Below are positions 9,477-19,883 of a stretch of DNA of 64,000 bases, piece after piece. Within the stretch, counting starts at the first letter, position 1, and each line of letters starts with the position of its first letter. The stretch is from an uncultured Bacteroidota bacterium (lineage in GTDB: Bacteria; Bacteroidota; Bacteroidia; Chitinophagales; Chitinophagaceae). The stretch covers positions 102,935 to 166,934 of the forward strand of contig CAIRYK010000087.1 in assembly GCA_903882805.1 (NCBI GenBank), written 5' to 3'. The notes beneath the pieces were generated by a model. The model was not told the DNA's origin. It searched no databases and saw only the letters and a program-made list of their open reading frames with translations. A program made the translations under genes and the position numbers.

Positions 9477-10475
9477 ATGATCGATCCTGTAACAGAACCG
9501 GTTAGTATCGACGCCGCCCATGCTATACAACGCCTGGTAGGCAATATGGAGCAAGTAATAAAGGGCAAACGCAGACAAATAGAAATGGTGGTTACCTGCC
9601 TTATAGCAGGTGGGCATATACTTATGGAAGATAATCCCGGCACGGGCAAAACTGTGCTGGCGCGCACCCTGGCCCAAAGCATAAGCGGCGGCGCCGATGG
9701 CGAGCATGTATTGTTTAAGCGTATTCAGTTTACCCCCGACCTGCTGCCTATGGACCTGATAGGCTCGCACATTTTCGACGATCGTAATAAAGAGTTTGTG
9801 TTTAAAAAAGGCCCGTTGTTTTGCAATGTGCTGCTGGCCGACGAGATAAACCGCGCATCGCCCAAGGTGCAAAGCGCGCTGCTGGAGGCCATGGCCGAGC
9901 AGCAAATAACCGTAGGCGACACTACTATGCTGCTGGAGCGTTTGTTTTTTGCAATAGCTACCCAAAATCCTATAGAGATGGAGGTCACCTACCCGCTGCC
10001 CGCCGCCCAGCTCGACAGGTTTTTTATGAAAATACAGTTTGGCTATGTAAACGAGGAAGCCGAACTGAATATATACCGCGAATACCTGAGCATTGCCAAA
10101 AACCTTACCGACCTAAAGCAGGTATTGAGCATGCAGGATATACTGGCGCTGCAGGCAATGGCCGGCGAGGTGTTTCTGCATGACGAGATAATTCGCGCCG
10201 TCAGCAACATAGTGCGCGCCACCCGCGAGCATCAGGATATTTCGCTGGGCGCATCTACCCGTAGCGGTATAGCGTTTTTGAAATGCCTGCGAGCCTATGC
10301 GCTGGTATGCGGCCGAACGTATGTAATAGAAGACGACGTAAAAGACATAGCCCGCGTAGTACTGGACCATCGCCTTGTGTACCGTAACAAAGACGGGAAA
10401 CAAAAAGCGCTGGACAGCATAATAAACAAAGAAACAGAACGCCTTGCCAAACTGAAATTGTATCAGGGCAAATAA
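9477..10475 (+). CDS. MoxR family AAA+ ATPase
   Basis: A 332-residue AAA+ ATPase of the MoxR group, thought to act as chaperones in maturation of other proteins or complexes. Walker A is DNPGTGKTV (about residues 54-62), Walker B is LLADEINRA with the conserved SPKVQSALLEAM, sensor 1 is FFAIATQNPIE, and the C-terminal lid domain is present. MoxR genes often sit with DUF58 and VWA-domain (Bat) genes; none is visible here. The next gene, 26 bases downstream, is an exported TPR-like protein, so the two may be co-transcribed. A near-consensus box (TAAACTTG, 9453-9460) precedes the ATG. Confidence 0.92.
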   Translation: MIDPVTEPVSIDAAHAIQRLVGNMEQVIKGKRRQIEMVVTCLIAGGHILMEDNPGTGKTVLARTLAQSISGGADGEHVLFKRIQFTPDLLPMDLIGSHIFDDRNKEFVFKKGPLFCNVLLADEINRASPKVQSALLEAMAEQQITVGDTTMLLERLFFAIATQNPIEMEVTYPLPAAQLDRFFMKIQFGYVNEEAELNIYREYLSIAKNLTDLKQVLSMQDILALQAMAGEVFLHDEIIRAVSNIVRATREHQDISLGASTRSGIAFLKCLRAYALVCGRTYVIEDDVKDIARVVLDHRLVYRNKDGKQKALDSIINKETERLAKLKLYQGK

Positions 10476-10501
10476 TAAAGGTATCACCTAAAAAGAGACG
10501 C

Positions 10502-12613
10502 TTGAGTTTTGAATGGAAAAAATGCATCGTTGCTGCGGGCATACTGGCTTTAAGCTTGTGTGACTATAGCGCTATGGCCCAAACAAACAACAGGCCCAGC
10601 CGGACCGCGCCTACGCTGCCGCAACTACTGCCGCAGTTTATGCCGCCGCACCCCGCCAACAAAATGTCGGAGCGCTATTTTAATATAGACGCAAAGCGCA
10701 TGATTGAAGACATGGACGGCGAAGACGCCCTGGCAAGGTCGCGCGAGTTTAAGCGGATAGACAGTACCTACTACGTGGGATGGATGTTTGAAGGCACTTA
10801 TAAATACAACCACGCCGCCGACTACCTGGGCTATAAAAATGCCGCGGCCCCGCTGGAACGCGCGCTGGCGCTTATGGAGCACGACTATGCCAAAGCCCTT
10901 GCCACCCGATCGAACGACGTAAAGATTCTGTATCCCATACGCATCATTCAGCCCGACTATACGCGCATTGCCAACTACCTGATGAATTGCTACAGCAATA
11001 CCAATCAGGAAGAAAAATTGTTTAAGCTGCTGCGCCACATACTGAAATGGAATTTTCAGCGGCACTACTACATGGACACCTACGACTATATGGCGTGGAC
11101 CGTGCACCGCAACAGATTTTACACCAGTTCGAAGTTTTCGTTTCTGAAAAACTCGATAGATGAAAACGAGGCGCTCGCCAACAGCTACCTGGATAGCAGC
11201 CTGATGAAGATAAACAAGAACACAGCCATAAACGATGGTGTGTTTGCCCCCGGATATGCCGATGCCGAGCGCATGAGCGTGTATCACTACAAAAACATAT
11301 TGTATAGCTACACCTTCAACATAGACTCGGCAAGCCGATACTTTGAGCTGATGCGCGAAAAGGGCAGGCTACCCCACAACAACTATGCTACCTTCAGGGC
11401 TATATGCGGCGACTTCCGTACAGCAGAGGAGGAGTATAAAATAGCCTCTATGCAAGATGCCGGCGATAAACGCCTGCAGGAGTGGTGCTACTACACCAGC
11501 ATACTGGACATATATAAGGGCGAACCGAAAAACGGCGCAGGTCTGGCCAAAAATATGATAAGGGCCGCAGGGTCTACCCCCGGCTATGGCTGGTATAATA
11601 TAGCCTTGTCGCGCTGCATGCTCTATGACGGGCAGATAGCCGAGGCAGAACGTTACTTGAACAAAGCTGCCGAATTTAAAGAGTTGCACATAGGCACTAC
11701 GCTGGGCCAAAGCCATTACGACTTTAGCGTGCAGCTACTAAAGCTGGTGAACAAAGAACAGGAATGGCAGATGCAAAAGTTTGAAAATGCCAACTGGTGG
11801 TACAACCCCAACGTGCTGATGACGATGAGTAAGAAACTGAGCGAAAAATACCTGCAACAGTTGCTCATCATCAATCTGTTTTCTCAAAACCCCGAGCGCG
11901 ACAGGGTCATCTACAAGCTGTTTTCCGACGAAAGCACCGTGTCGTGGGACGAGATATGGTACCTCATACACGACTTTAGCGCCAAGTATTTTATAAAACG
12001 TTTTGAGAAAGAAGCCGCTACCGACAAGCGCAAGGATATACGCAAGTATTTTACGCTTATGGCGGCGCGGCTTAAAATGCAGCAGGGTAAGTATAACGAA
12101 GCAAAAATCATCTTCGACCAACTGCTGCGCGATAAGAATATAGATACCGACTACGAAAAGCTATATATAGCGCGCCTGTTTCAGGCCGAGGCCGAATGTG
12201 CTAAAGAGCTGGGCGATGAGGAGCAAAGCCGCCGCTGGCTGTACCAGCTATATGTTACCTATCCGCAGCTGGTACCGTTTACGGGCCTGAAAATGAATAT
12301 GAATCTGCACATACTGGGTGCGCCCGATGCAGCAGTAGAAAAACGCCTCCGCGACTGCAACATCAACTGGACAACCGGCGCCGATGCGCCCGATGTTTAT
12401 GTGTCGTTTAGCAAAAACGGCAACCGAAAAAACATACAATATTATGTGATGGGCAAAAACGGTAACTTTCTGGTGCAGAAACAATCGTTTGCCTATGCCA
12501 AGACCGAGGAAGCCGGTAAGGAGCTGGCCTATCGTATTTTTAATATAGGCGGCAAGGAGCCGGAACCCGAACGACCCGAAAAAGATGAAAAAATAACGCC
12601 CGCCGTTAGGTAG
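10502..12613 (+). CDS. Exported TPR-like repeat protein, function unknown
   Basis: A 703-residue protein I cannot assign to a named family. A hydrophobic N-terminus (IVAAGILALSL...AMAQ) looks like a signal peptide. The rest is largely helical, with TPR-like pairs, for example CMLYDGQIAEAERYLNKAAE (middle) and the QQGKYNEAKIIFDQLL and AEAECAKELGDEEQSRRWLYQL helices near the C-terminus. The tail is charged and proline-rich. The start is a TTG at 10502; there is no in-frame ATG upstream before the MoxR gene, and the next internal ATG would remove the signal peptide. The 26-base gap to moxR suggests a shared transcript, so a periplasmic role linked to MoxR is possible but unproven. Confidence 0.7.
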   Translation: MSFEWKKCIVAAGILALSLCDYSAMAQTNNRPSRTAPTLPQLLPQFMPPHPANKMSERYFNIDAKRMIEDMDGEDALARSREFKRIDSTYYVGWMFEGTYKYNHAADYLGYKNAAAPLERALALMEHDYAKALATRSNDVKILYPIRIIQPDYTRIANYLMNCYSNTNQEEKLFKLLRHILKWNFQRHYYMDTYDYMAWTVHRNRFYTSSKFSFLKNSIDENEALANSYLDSSLMKINKNTAINDGVFAPGYADAERMSVYHYKNILYSYTFNIDSASRYFELMREKGRLPHNNYATFRAICGDFRTAEEEYKIASMQDAGDKRLQEWCYYTSILDIYKGEPKNGAGLAKNMIRAAGSTPGYGWYNIALSRCMLYDGQIAEAERYLNKAAEFKELHIGTTLGQSHYDFSVQLLKLVNKEQEWQMQKFENANWWYNPNVLMTMSKKLSEKYLQQLLIINLFSQNPERDRVIYKLFSDESTVSWDEIWYLIHDFSAKYFIKRFEKEAATDKRKDIRKYFTLMAARLKMQQGKYNEAKIIFDQLLRDKNIDTDYEKLYIARLFQAEAECAKELGDEEQSRRWLYQLYVTYPQLVPFTGLKMNMNLHILGAPDAAVEKRLRDCNINWTTGADAPDVYVSFSKNGNRKNIQYYVMGKNGNFLVQKQSFAYAKTEEAGKELAYRIFNIGGKEPEPERPEKDEKITPAVR

Positions 12614-12690
12614 GTACAGCAGAAAAACACTAACTTGAGGTTAAAGAACTATTGATAACACAATAAATTCCCGGAAGCGGGAAAAGGCTT

Positions 12691-13932
12691 ATGGCAAAAA
12701 TTACACCATTCAAGGGGCTGCGTCCCCAAAAAGAGCTGGCAGCTAGCGTGGCTACCTTACCCTACGATGTGGTAAGCGTGGCAGAAGCCAGAGAGTTCAG
12801 AAAAAACATTCATAACTTTTACCACGTTACAAGGTCGGAGATAGACCTGCCTGAAAACACAGATGTGCATAGTCAGCAGGTATATGACAAAGCCAGAGAA
12901 AATCTGGAAGCGATGATTCACAACAAAACCCTGATTCAGGATTCCGACCCATGCTACTATATATATGAGCTGGTAATGGACGGCCGATCGCAAACAGGGC
13001 TTATCTGCGGATCATCGGTAGACGATTACAACCACGGCATAATAAAGAAGCACGAATATACCCGCCCTGAAAAAGAGCAGGATCGTATAAGCCACATAAC
13101 CACCACAGGCGCGCAAACCGGCGTAGTGTTTTTGGCCTACAACGACTGCGAAAGCGTACAAACCATAATAGATGAGTGGAAAGCCAATCACGAACCGGTA
13201 AACGACTTTACGGGTACCGACGGCATACGCCACATACTATGGGTGGTAAACGAATATGCCAAAGTAGCCAAAATAACCCTGCATTTTAGTCAGGATGTGC
13301 CCTGCACCTATATAGCCGACGGTCACCACCGTGCGGCATCGGCGGCAAAGGTGTGCAAAGAAATGAGAGAAAACGGCTATTCGGTAGACGGTGATGAGGC
13401 GTTCAATTATTTCATCACCTGCATATTTCCGGCAAGTCAGTTGAAAATAATGGATTACAACCGCGTGGTGAAAGACCTGAACGGCTATACCATTGAAACG
13501 TTTTTAGATGCCCTGAGCGACGACTTTGTAGTAACCCCACATGGCGGCGAACCCTATAAGCCAAAGCAGCTACATGAGTTTGGTTTGTACATAGGCGCAT
13601 CGTGGTACAAGCTGGTGGCTAAAGCCGGCGCTTATACCAAAGACCCAATAGGCGTGCTGGATGTAACCATACTGCAGCAAAATGTGCTGGCCAAACTGCT
13701 GAACATAAACGACCCGCGCACCGACAAACGCATAGACTTTATAGGCGGTATACGCGGCATGGGCGAACTGGAAAAACGCGTAGACAATAAAGAAGCCGCT
13801 GCGGCTTTTGCACTTTACCCGGTAACGATAAAACAATTGTTTGATATAGCCGACAGTGGAAATGTAATGCCCCCCAAGAGCACTTGGTTTGAACCAAAGC
13901 TGCGCGACGGACTGGTGGTGTACACTATATAA
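12691..13932 (+). CDS. DUF1015 family protein
   Basis: A 413-residue soluble protein of the DUF1015 family. It begins with the characteristic IxPFKGLRP and LPYDVVS segments and has the conserved ADGHHRAASA motif near residue 210, which resembles the DGHHR-type motif of ParB/sulfiredoxin-fold proteins. Relatives with this fold include free-serine kinases, so a small-molecule kinase role is conceivable, but that is inference from fold similarity. No serine-pathway gene is next to it. An aldo/keto reductase follows after 58 bases on the same strand. Confidence 0.82.
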   Translation: MAKITPFKGLRPQKELAASVATLPYDVVSVAEAREFRKNIHNFYHVTRSEIDLPENTDVHSQQVYDKARENLEAMIHNKTLIQDSDPCYYIYELVMDGRSQTGLICGSSVDDYNHGIIKKHEYTRPEKEQDRISHITTTGAQTGVVFLAYNDCESVQTIIDEWKANHEPVNDFTGTDGIRHILWVVNEYAKVAKITLHFSQDVPCTYIADGHHRAASAAKVCKEMRENGYSVDGDEAFNYFITCIFPASQLKIMDYNRVVKDLNGYTIETFLDALSDDFVVTPHGGEPYKPKQLHEFGLYIGASWYKLVAKAGAYTKDPIGVLDVTILQQNVLAKLLNINDPRTDKRIDFIGGIRGMGELEKRVDNKEAAAAFALYPVTIKQLFDIADSGNVMPPKSTWFEPKLRDGLVVYTI

Positions 13933-13990
13933 GGCACAGGTAGCTGGTAAACAGCATAAGGGATCATTGATGATTTATAAATCTTAGATT

Positions 13991-14974
13991 ATGGAATACA
14001 GGAGAATGGGGAAAACGGGATTGCAGCTCAGCGTACTGTCGTACGGATCGTGGGTTACTTTCTCTAAGCAGGTAGACGACAGCGCATCCGACAGACTAAT
14101 GGGGCTGGCTTACGACAATGGCATCAATTTCTTCGACAATGCCGAAGCCTACGAAGGCGGCCGATCGGAAGAGATGATGGGTAGGGTACTGAGCAAGAAA
14201 AACTGGGACCGCACTACCTATTGTGTATCGAGCAAGGCGTTTTTTGGGCTGTATGGCAAAAACAACAAGCCCAACCAGCATGGCCTGAGCCGCAAGCACC
14301 TTACCGAAGCCTGCCACGCCGCCCTGCGCCGTATGCAGGTAGACTATCTGGATCTGTTTTACTGCCACCGCCCCGACAGAGATACGCCCATGGAAGAAAT
14401 AGTATGGACGATGAACATACTGCTGCAACAGGGCAAAATACTGTATTGGGGTACCAGCGAGTGGACCGCCGCCGAAATAATGGAAGCCCATGCTGTAGCC
14501 AAAGGCCTTGGTCTGATAGGCCCGGCCATGGAGCAACCGCAATACAATATGCTGGAACGCCAGAAAATGGAGTGCGATTACATAACCATCTTTAAAAATG
14601 TGGGTATGGGTACCACCATCTGGAGTCCGCTGGCATCGGGCTTGCTCACGGGCAAGTACAACGACGGCATACCCGACGGTTCTCGCCTGGCCATAGAAAA
14701 CTATGCGTGGCTGAAAGACCGTATGCTGCAAGACGACAAGCTGGCCAAGGTGCGCCAACTGGCCAAAGTAGCCACCCAACTGGATACCAGCCTCGCCACC
14801 CTTGCCGTAGCCTGGACCATACACAACCCCAACGTAACCACAACCATACTGGGCGCCACCAAGGAAAGCCAGCTACTGGAAAACCTGAAAGCGCTGGAGC
14901 TATACCCCAAACTAACCCCCGCAATAATGCAGGAGATAGACGATATTATGGGTAATAAGCCGGTATTTGTGTAG
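13991..14974 (+). CDS. Aldo/keto reductase (KCNAB / YghZ-like group)
   Basis: A 327-residue NADPH-dependent oxidoreductase with a TIM-barrel fold. The catalytic tetrad is visible: D49 and Y54 (NFFDNAEAYEGGRSE), K82 (SSKAFFG) and H126 (LFYCHRPD). The opening MEYRRMGKTGLQLSVLSYGS and the C-terminal TTILGATKESQL cofactor motif fit the group that includes voltage-gated K+ channel beta subunits and the E. coli YghZ/YajO enzymes. The substrate is unknown, probably an aldehyde or ketone. It may be co-transcribed with the DUF1015 gene upstream. Confidence 0.92.
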   Translation: MEYRRMGKTGLQLSVLSYGSWVTFSKQVDDSASDRLMGLAYDNGINFFDNAEAYEGGRSEEMMGRVLSKKNWDRTTYCVSSKAFFGLYGKNNKPNQHGLSRKHLTEACHAALRRMQVDYLDLFYCHRPDRDTPMEEIVWTMNILLQQGKILYWGTSEWTAAEIMEAHAVAKGLGLIGPAMEQPQYNMLERQKMECDYITIFKNVGMGTTIWSPLASGLLTGKYNDGIPDGSRLAIENYAWLKDRMLQDDKLAKVRQLAKVATQLDTSLATLAVAWTIHNPNVTTTILGATKESQLLENLKALELYPKLTPAIMQEIDDIMGNKPVFV

Positions 14975-15460
14975 TTGTTTAGTTTTATTAGATAGTATAT
15001 AGTCGCGAGTCGACCACCTCAGAATGCGCAGGGTGCAGCTTCGCTGTCCCTGCGCATTCGTCCCCTCCTAAAAACAGGAGGGGTGGTGTTTGACGACGGC
15101 AGGTTAGGTTATTTTATTGAAAAATGTGTTGTGTATTGTGCTGTAATTAAATGAATTATGTAAAATTGCACACCCCTCCTGTTTTTAGGAGGGGATGTTC
15201 GTAAGGAATTAGCGAAGCTGTTCCTCACGAACCGGGGTGGTTGGTTCGCGAGTATCCATGCCACAAAACCTCGCGAACTGATGTCCTTAGTCCGAAGACT
15301 AAGGACATCAGTTTTATATGAATTTGTAGTATAATAGCCCATTCAACATCTATCAGCGTTGAGCAGATAGATGAAGTTTAAATGGTATTACGTTCATTTA
15401 CCTTCCTATCGCGATGCATACGCAGCAATAAAGCGATACTAATACTCAATTTCAAATGCT
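14975..15460. repeat. Intergenic region filled with palindromic repeats
   Basis: 486 bases without a gene, between convergent genes. It holds three structures. A hairpin GAATGCGCAGGG...CCCTGCGCATTC lies at 15023-15059. An inverted repeat pairs CCCCTCCTAAAAACAGGAGGGG at 15062-15083 with its counterpart at 15173-15194, itself a local palindrome. A perfect 15-bp stem with a CGAA tetraloop lies at 15278-15311, followed by TTTT, and could act as a terminator. The segment TGAATTTGTAGTATAATAGC at about 15317 recurs with small changes at the end of the window (63959). Confidence 0.7.
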
Positions 15461-15838
15461 TTATTCAGTAGCGTTTTTCTTCGACCTTGATAGCCCGGTA
15501 TTTTTCTTTTTAGAGGCTTTCGCAATTTTGTTGTACTCAACGCATAGATTTATCCAATACTCAAAATCTTGTTTTGTTTTCATGCCATCTGCATTTACAT
15601 ATACGTAGCCCTTCATGGTTTTGCCCGTGAAGTCCATCATTCTGCAGCCATCCCGCTCCACAACTTCTTCAAAAATAGCCGGGTCTATCCGGCACATCAT
15701 TTCCTCCTTTACTACCCCAACGCACATTTTGCCATCCAACATGTAGCAAACGCCGCCAAACATATGTTTCTCCTCCACATTCGGATATACGGCAATCGCC
15801 TCCCTGATTCTATCATTTAGTTGTTCATTATATGCCAT
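15461..15838 (-). CDS. TfoX/Sxy N-terminal domain protein
   Basis: A 125-residue protein with the TfoX N-terminal domain: KHMFGGVCYMLDGKMCVGVV, then the R-x-D and MKGYVYV segments that mark this small alpha/beta fold. The TfoX C-terminal domain is absent and replaced by a lysine-rich tail, as in many stand-alone relatives. In gammaproteobacteria the full TfoX regulates competence; stand-alone N-domain proteins have no established role. It is a single gene facing away from an epimerase gene. Confidence 0.85.
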   Translation of the reverse strand: MAYNEQLNDRIREAIAVYPNVEEKHMFGGVCYMLDGKMCVGVVKEEMMCRIDPAIFEEVVERDGCRMMDFTGKTMKGYVYVNADGMKTKQDFEYWINLCVEYNKIAKASKKKNTGLSRSKKNATE

Positions 15839-16111
15839 TTTATGTACGGTTTTTTACGAGTTTGTATATCTGCAATTCACCCGATTTCCTTAGTCTTCCG
15901 ACCATGGACGGCAAGTAAACCGGTCTATAGACAGGTGTATGTGAATATAATGCAAAATCGGCAGTAGAAATGTGTATTTATGTTGATAAATTATAGCACA
16001 GTATTGTTTTATAATTTACCGGTTGGCTACACTACTCCCTGTATAAACCTTTATTATAGCTTTATTTACTGCCGCCGCCGGCTATGTTCACCATAATTCG
16101 CGCTAAGTTTA

Positions 16112-16119
16112 TACTTTTG
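16112..16119 (+). promoter_or_regulatory. -7 box (TACTTTTG) for the epimerase gene
   Basis: An exact TAnnTTTG match ending 10 bases before the ATG at 16130. The predicted leader is only a few bases. Confidence 0.45.
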
Positions 16120-16129
16120 GCATCCCCTC

Positions 16130-17113
16130 ATGGTATTAATCACAGGAGCAAGCGGTTTTTTAGGGCAGCGCCTTGTCCGGTATTTATCGGCCGGGGGGCA
16201 GCGGGTGCGCGCTCTCTACTATAACAGCATTCCTACCGGCGATCTGGCATCTATGCCGGGTGTAGAGTGGTTGCAGTGCGATCTGCTCGATGTGTTTGCG
16301 GTAGCAGAAGCCATGGAGGGCGTATCGCATGTATATCATTGCGCGGCTATTGTGTCGTTTTTACCCGCCGATCGCGAGGTTATGCTGCACTTCAATACAG
16401 AAAGCACGGCCAATGTGGTGAATCAGGCATTGGAACAGGGTATAAAGAAAATGGTGTACGTAAGCTCGGTAGCTGCGCTGGGTCGCACTGGCAACGAAGA
16501 CAAACCAATAACTGAGGAAGAAGAATGGGGTGAAAGTGGCTATAATTCGGCTTACGGACTGAGTAAATACCTTGCCGAGACAGAAGTGTGGCGAGGTATA
16601 GGCGAAGGGCTGAATGCAGTAATCATCAATCCCGGCGTAATATTAGGAGCGGGCAACTGGGATCGGGGATCGGCGCAACTGATGAAAGTAGCCTACGATG
16701 AGTTTCCGTTTTACACTACAGGTTCAACATCGTGGGTAGACGCCGACGATGTAACCCATATTATGACGAGCCTCATGGCGGGCAGCGCCACTGCCGAAAG
16801 GTATATAGTAAGCGCAGGCAACTATAGTTACCGCCATGTATTTACCCTGATGGCTGGCGCTCTGGGGCGCAGGCCGCCGCGCTACCTGGCTGGCAGCATG
16901 GTAACAGGTATTGCCTGGCGTCTGAGTATGCTAAAAAGCGCTATAACTGGCGCAAACCCTGTAATAACAAGAGAAACAGCCATAAACGCACAAGGTATAT
17001 CTATATATAAAAACGAAAAATTGCTGGCAGCGTTGCCCGGATTTACCTATAGGCCCATTGAAATAACAATAAAAAATATGGCGCAAGCCTTTTTAGATTC
17101 TTACAAAAAATAA
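16130..17113 (+). CDS. NAD(P)-dependent epimerase/dehydratase family protein (extended SDR)
   Basis: A 327-residue extended short-chain dehydrogenase/reductase. The cofactor-binding TGASGFLG sits at the very N-terminus (about residues 4-11) and the catalytic pair YGLSK (YxxxK) near 142-146. The intervening VSHVYHCAAIVSF matches the NAA-type motif. This group includes nucleotide-sugar epimerases, dihydroflavonol reductase-like and steroid dehydrogenase-like enzymes. The sequence looks more like the dihydroflavonol reductase-like branch, but the substrate is not determinable. It has its own promoter; rho follows after 193 bases. Confidence 0.88.
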   Translation: MVLITGASGFLGQRLVRYLSAGGQRVRALYYNSIPTGDLASMPGVEWLQCDLLDVFAVAEAMEGVSHVYHCAAIVSFLPADREVMLHFNTESTANVVNQALEQGIKKMVYVSSVAALGRTGNEDKPITEEEEWGESGYNSAYGLSKYLAETEVWRGIGEGLNAVIINPGVILGAGNWDRGSAQLMKVAYDEFPFYTTGSTSWVDADDVTHIMTSLMAGSATAERYIVSAGNYSYRHVFTLMAGALGRRPPRYLAGSMVTGIAWRLSMLKSAITGANPVITRETAINAQGISIYKNEKLLAALPGFTYRPIEITIKNMAQAFLDSYKK

Positions 17114-17306
17114 ACGTTTTTTTCTTTATTATCAAAAACAGTCGTAAACTTGCATCAAGGAAAGAATAATTGTTCCAGCCTTCTTCAGGTTATCTGAAAA
17201 AATTCCCGTTTCAATAATCCGGTTTATTAAAAACGAGTACAATCAACTTTTAACGAATAACCATATTTATTTTCCAAAAAAATAATTATTCAGAAAAAAT
17301 CCAAGC

Positions 17307-19805
17307 ATGCCTTACGACATTTTGCAGTTAAATGATATGCTCATTCCTGAGCTTGTAGATGTAGCCGATAATTTAAAAATGAAAAATACTGGTTCATTAG
17401 ATAAACAAAGCCTGATAGCAGGAATTATGGAGCAGCAAGCAAAAGCAGTAGAAGAGCCAAAGAAGAAACGCGGACCCAAACCCAAAACAACTAAGGCAGA
17501 CACCAATACCAACGACGCGGCCGAAACACCAATACCGCAAGAAACAACCGCAACAGTAATAAGCGCTCCGGCTGCCGAAACAATAGCCGAGCCTCAGCCA
17601 GCCCCTGCAGCTGCGCCGGCAGAGCGGAAACCAGCCCCGGCAGCGCGAAAACCTAAAGCACAACCTGCAGCGCCGGTAGCAGAAACGGTAACCCCGGTAG
17701 AAATACCAGCAACACCCGCCCCGCAAGAAGCCCCCGCAACGCCCGAACCCATAGCAATACCAGCAAACCCGGCTCCGCAAGAAGCGCCGGCAACGCCCGA
17801 ACCAACGGCAATACCCGCCACGCCGGCTCCGCAAGAAGCCCCGGTAATGCCCGCCACGCCGGTAGTACCCGCAACGAGACCAAATCCGCGCCCGGCGCCA
17901 AGACCGCAGGAACGCCCCAACAACCCGGTGCGCAGAGAGGCGCCGCCGGTAAGAGAAGTTCCGGCAACAGCTATTCCGCAGGAGGCGCCAGCGATGCCGC
18001 ACAATAACGAAATACAGGCAGTAGCCCCAAGCGAAACTACGATAACAACTAACGAAAATATAAGCGCAGCGCCCGCAGCCGATAACACTCCCGACGCCGA
18101 CAATACCAATGCCGGAGCAACGGGAGAAGACGGCGACAAAAGAAGACGCCCGCGCAAACTGAAAGAAGAAATAATACAGGCGCGACTGGGTAAAGAACCC
18201 ATTACCGACAACCGCACACCTGACAACCGACAGGTGCGCGAGCCACGCCAGATGAACGATGGCAGAATGCCTCAACGCCCGGGGCGCGACGATATGAATA
18301 TGGGCCGCCCAATGCGCGACAACCGCCCAATGCGCGACGACCAGTTTAACAGACCGCAACGCGAACAAAACAATATGCAACGCCCCGACGGTATGAACCG
18401 TATGGAGCGCATAGATACCCGCGGCGAAAACCGCAACGACAACAGGCCGGAACAACGACCTGCACAGCAACCCATACTACAGCCCGAACGCACTACAATG
18501 CCGGAAGCAGTGGTAAGTCAGCAGCAGGAAGAAGAACCATCAGGCATTACAATGCCGTCTACCGACAATCCGGAGGTGCAACCGCCGCAAATGTCGGTAG
18601 AGGGAGAGGCAGAAAAACCCGCAGCAGCTCCGCAACACCAGCACAACAATCGCCCCAAGCGCGAGCAGGCTCCGGCTTTTAATATAGAGTTTGAAGGTAT
18701 AGTAGCCAGCGAAGGCGTGCTTGAAATGATGCCCGATGGCTATGGTTTCTTGCGCAGCAGCGACTACAACTACCTGAGCTCACCCGACGATATTTATGTA
18801 TCGCCATCGCAAATAAAACTTTTCGGTCTGAAAACCGGGGACACCGTAAAAGGCAATGTTCGCCCGCCCAAGGAAGGCGAAAAGTATTTTGCACTACTTA
18901 AGGTGGAGAGCATAAATGGCCGCCTGCCCGACGAGATACGCGACCGAGTACCGTTCGACTATCTGACGCCGCTGTTCCCTTACGAAAAGCTGAACCTTAC
19001 TACTACCGCCAATAACTACAGCACCCGCATCATGGACCTCTTTACGCCGATAGGCAAGGGCCAGAGGGGACTGATAGTGTCGCAGCCCAAAACGGGTAAA
19101 ACCATGTTGCTGAAGGAAGTGGCCAACGCCATAGCCCGCAACCACCCCGAAGTGTACCTGATGATAGTGCTGGTAGACGAACGCCCCGAGGAAGTAACCG
19201 ATATGCAACGCAGCGTGAACGCTGAGGTAATAGCATCTACATTTGACGAGCCGGCCGATAAGCACGTAAAAGTATCGACCATAGCCCTGCAAAAGGCCAA
19301 ACGTCTGGTAGAGGTGGGCCACGATGTGGTAATACTGCTCGACTCTATAACCCGCCTGGCGCGCGCCCACAACACCGTAGCCCCTGCCAGCGGCAAGGTG
19401 CTGAGCGGCGGCGTTGAGGCCAACGCTATGCAGAAACCAAAGCAGTTTTTTGGCGCAGCACGCAAAATAGAAAACGGCGGTTCGCTGACCATATTGGCCA
19501 CAGCCCTCATAGACACCGGCTCTAAAATGGACGAGGTGATATTTGAAGAGTTTAAGGGCACCGGCAACATGGAACTGCAACTGGATCGCAAACTATCGAA
19601 CAAGCGTATATACCCAGCTATAGACATAACCAGCAGCAGCACCCGCCGCGACGACCTGCTTATGGACAAAGACGTGCAAAACAAAATGTGGCTGCTCCGC
19701 AACCATATAGCCGACATGAACACCGACGAGGCTATGCACTTCTTGCTGCAGCAAATGAAAGGCACCCGCAGCAACGAGGAGTTTTTGGCTACAATGAACA
19801 AATAA
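17307..19805 (+). CDS. rho: Transcription termination factor Rho with a long low-complexity insertion
   Basis: An 832-residue Rho, about twice the 419 residues of the E. coli protein. Residues 1-46 form the Rho N-terminal helical domain. About residues 50-450 are a Pro/Ala/Glu- then Arg/Asn/Gln-rich insertion. It contains an 18-residue unit ([11 protein letters not shown] core) repeated two and a half times (17718 to about 17850), and RPMRD/RPQRE-type segments. The cold-shock-like RNA-binding domain follows ([14 protein letters not shown]), then the hexameric ATPase with Walker [11 protein letters not shown] and the RLARAHN region. All catalytic parts look intact. Rho releases RNA polymerase from untranslated RNA. 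A near-consensus box TAAACTTG at 17145-17152 may give a ~150-base leader. Confidence 0.97.
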   Translation: MPYDILQLNDMLIPELVDVADNLKMKNTGSLDKQSLIAGIMEQQAKAVEEPKKKRGPKPKTTKADTNTNDAAETPIPQETTATVISAPAAETIAEPQPAPAAAPAERKPAPAARKPKAQPAAPVAETVTPVEIPATPAPQEAPATPEPIAIPANPAPQEAPATPEPTAIPATPAPQEAPVMPATPVVPATRPNPRPAPRPQERPNNPVRREAPPVREVPATAIPQEAPAMPHNNEIQAVAPSETTITTNENISAAPAADNTPDADNTNAGATGEDGDKRRRPRKLKEEIIQARLGKEPITDNRTPDNRQVREPRQMNDGRMPQRPGRDDMNMGRPMRDNRPMRDDQFNRPQREQNNMQRPDGMNRMERIDTRGENRNDNRPEQRPAQQPILQPERTTMPEAVVSQQQEEEPSGITMPSTDNPEVQPPQMSVEGEAEKPAAAPQHQHNNRPKREQAPAFNIEFEGIVASEGVLEMMPDGYGFLRSSDYNYLSSPDDIYVSPSQIKLFGLKTGDTVKGNVRPPKEGEKYFALLKVESINGRLPDEIRDRVPFDYLTPLFPYEKLNLTTTANNYSTRIMDLFTPIGKGQRGLIVSQPKTGKTMLLKEVANAIARNHPEVYLMIVLVDERPEEVTDMQRSVNAEVIASTFDEPADKHVKVSTIALQKAKRLVEVGHDVVILLDSITRLARAHNTVAPASGKVLSGGVEANAMQKPKQFFGAARKIENGGSLTILATALIDTGSKMDEVIFEEFKGTGNMELQLDRKLSNKRIYPAIDITSSSTRRDDLLMDKDVQNKMWLLRNHIADMNTDEAMHFLLQQMKGTRSNEEFLATMNK

Positions 19806-19821
19806 CTACTACTTACAAATG

Positions 19822-19871
19822 CTATAAAAGCAGAGTGCGCAACCACCCGGTTGCGCACTCTGCTTTTATAG
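19822..19871. terminator. Bidirectional terminator between rho and the pirin gene
   Basis: A perfect 23-bp stem (CTATAAAAGCAGAGTGCGCAACC and its complement) with a 4-base loop lies exactly between the two convergent stop codons. TTTT lies in the descending arm in both directions, so it can end transcripts from either side. Confidence 0.85.
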
Positions 19872-19883
19872 TATACCCACTTA

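Noticed and set aside
10502..10570. Lipoprotein signal in the TPR-like protein (cysteine in LALSLC)
   Set aside because: The residue before the cysteine is leucine rather than a small residue, so a lipobox is not supported. A normal signal peptide ending in AMAQ fits better.
15109..15342. 77-residue minus-strand frame
   Set aside because: It runs through three inverted-repeat structures and has no recognisable domain.
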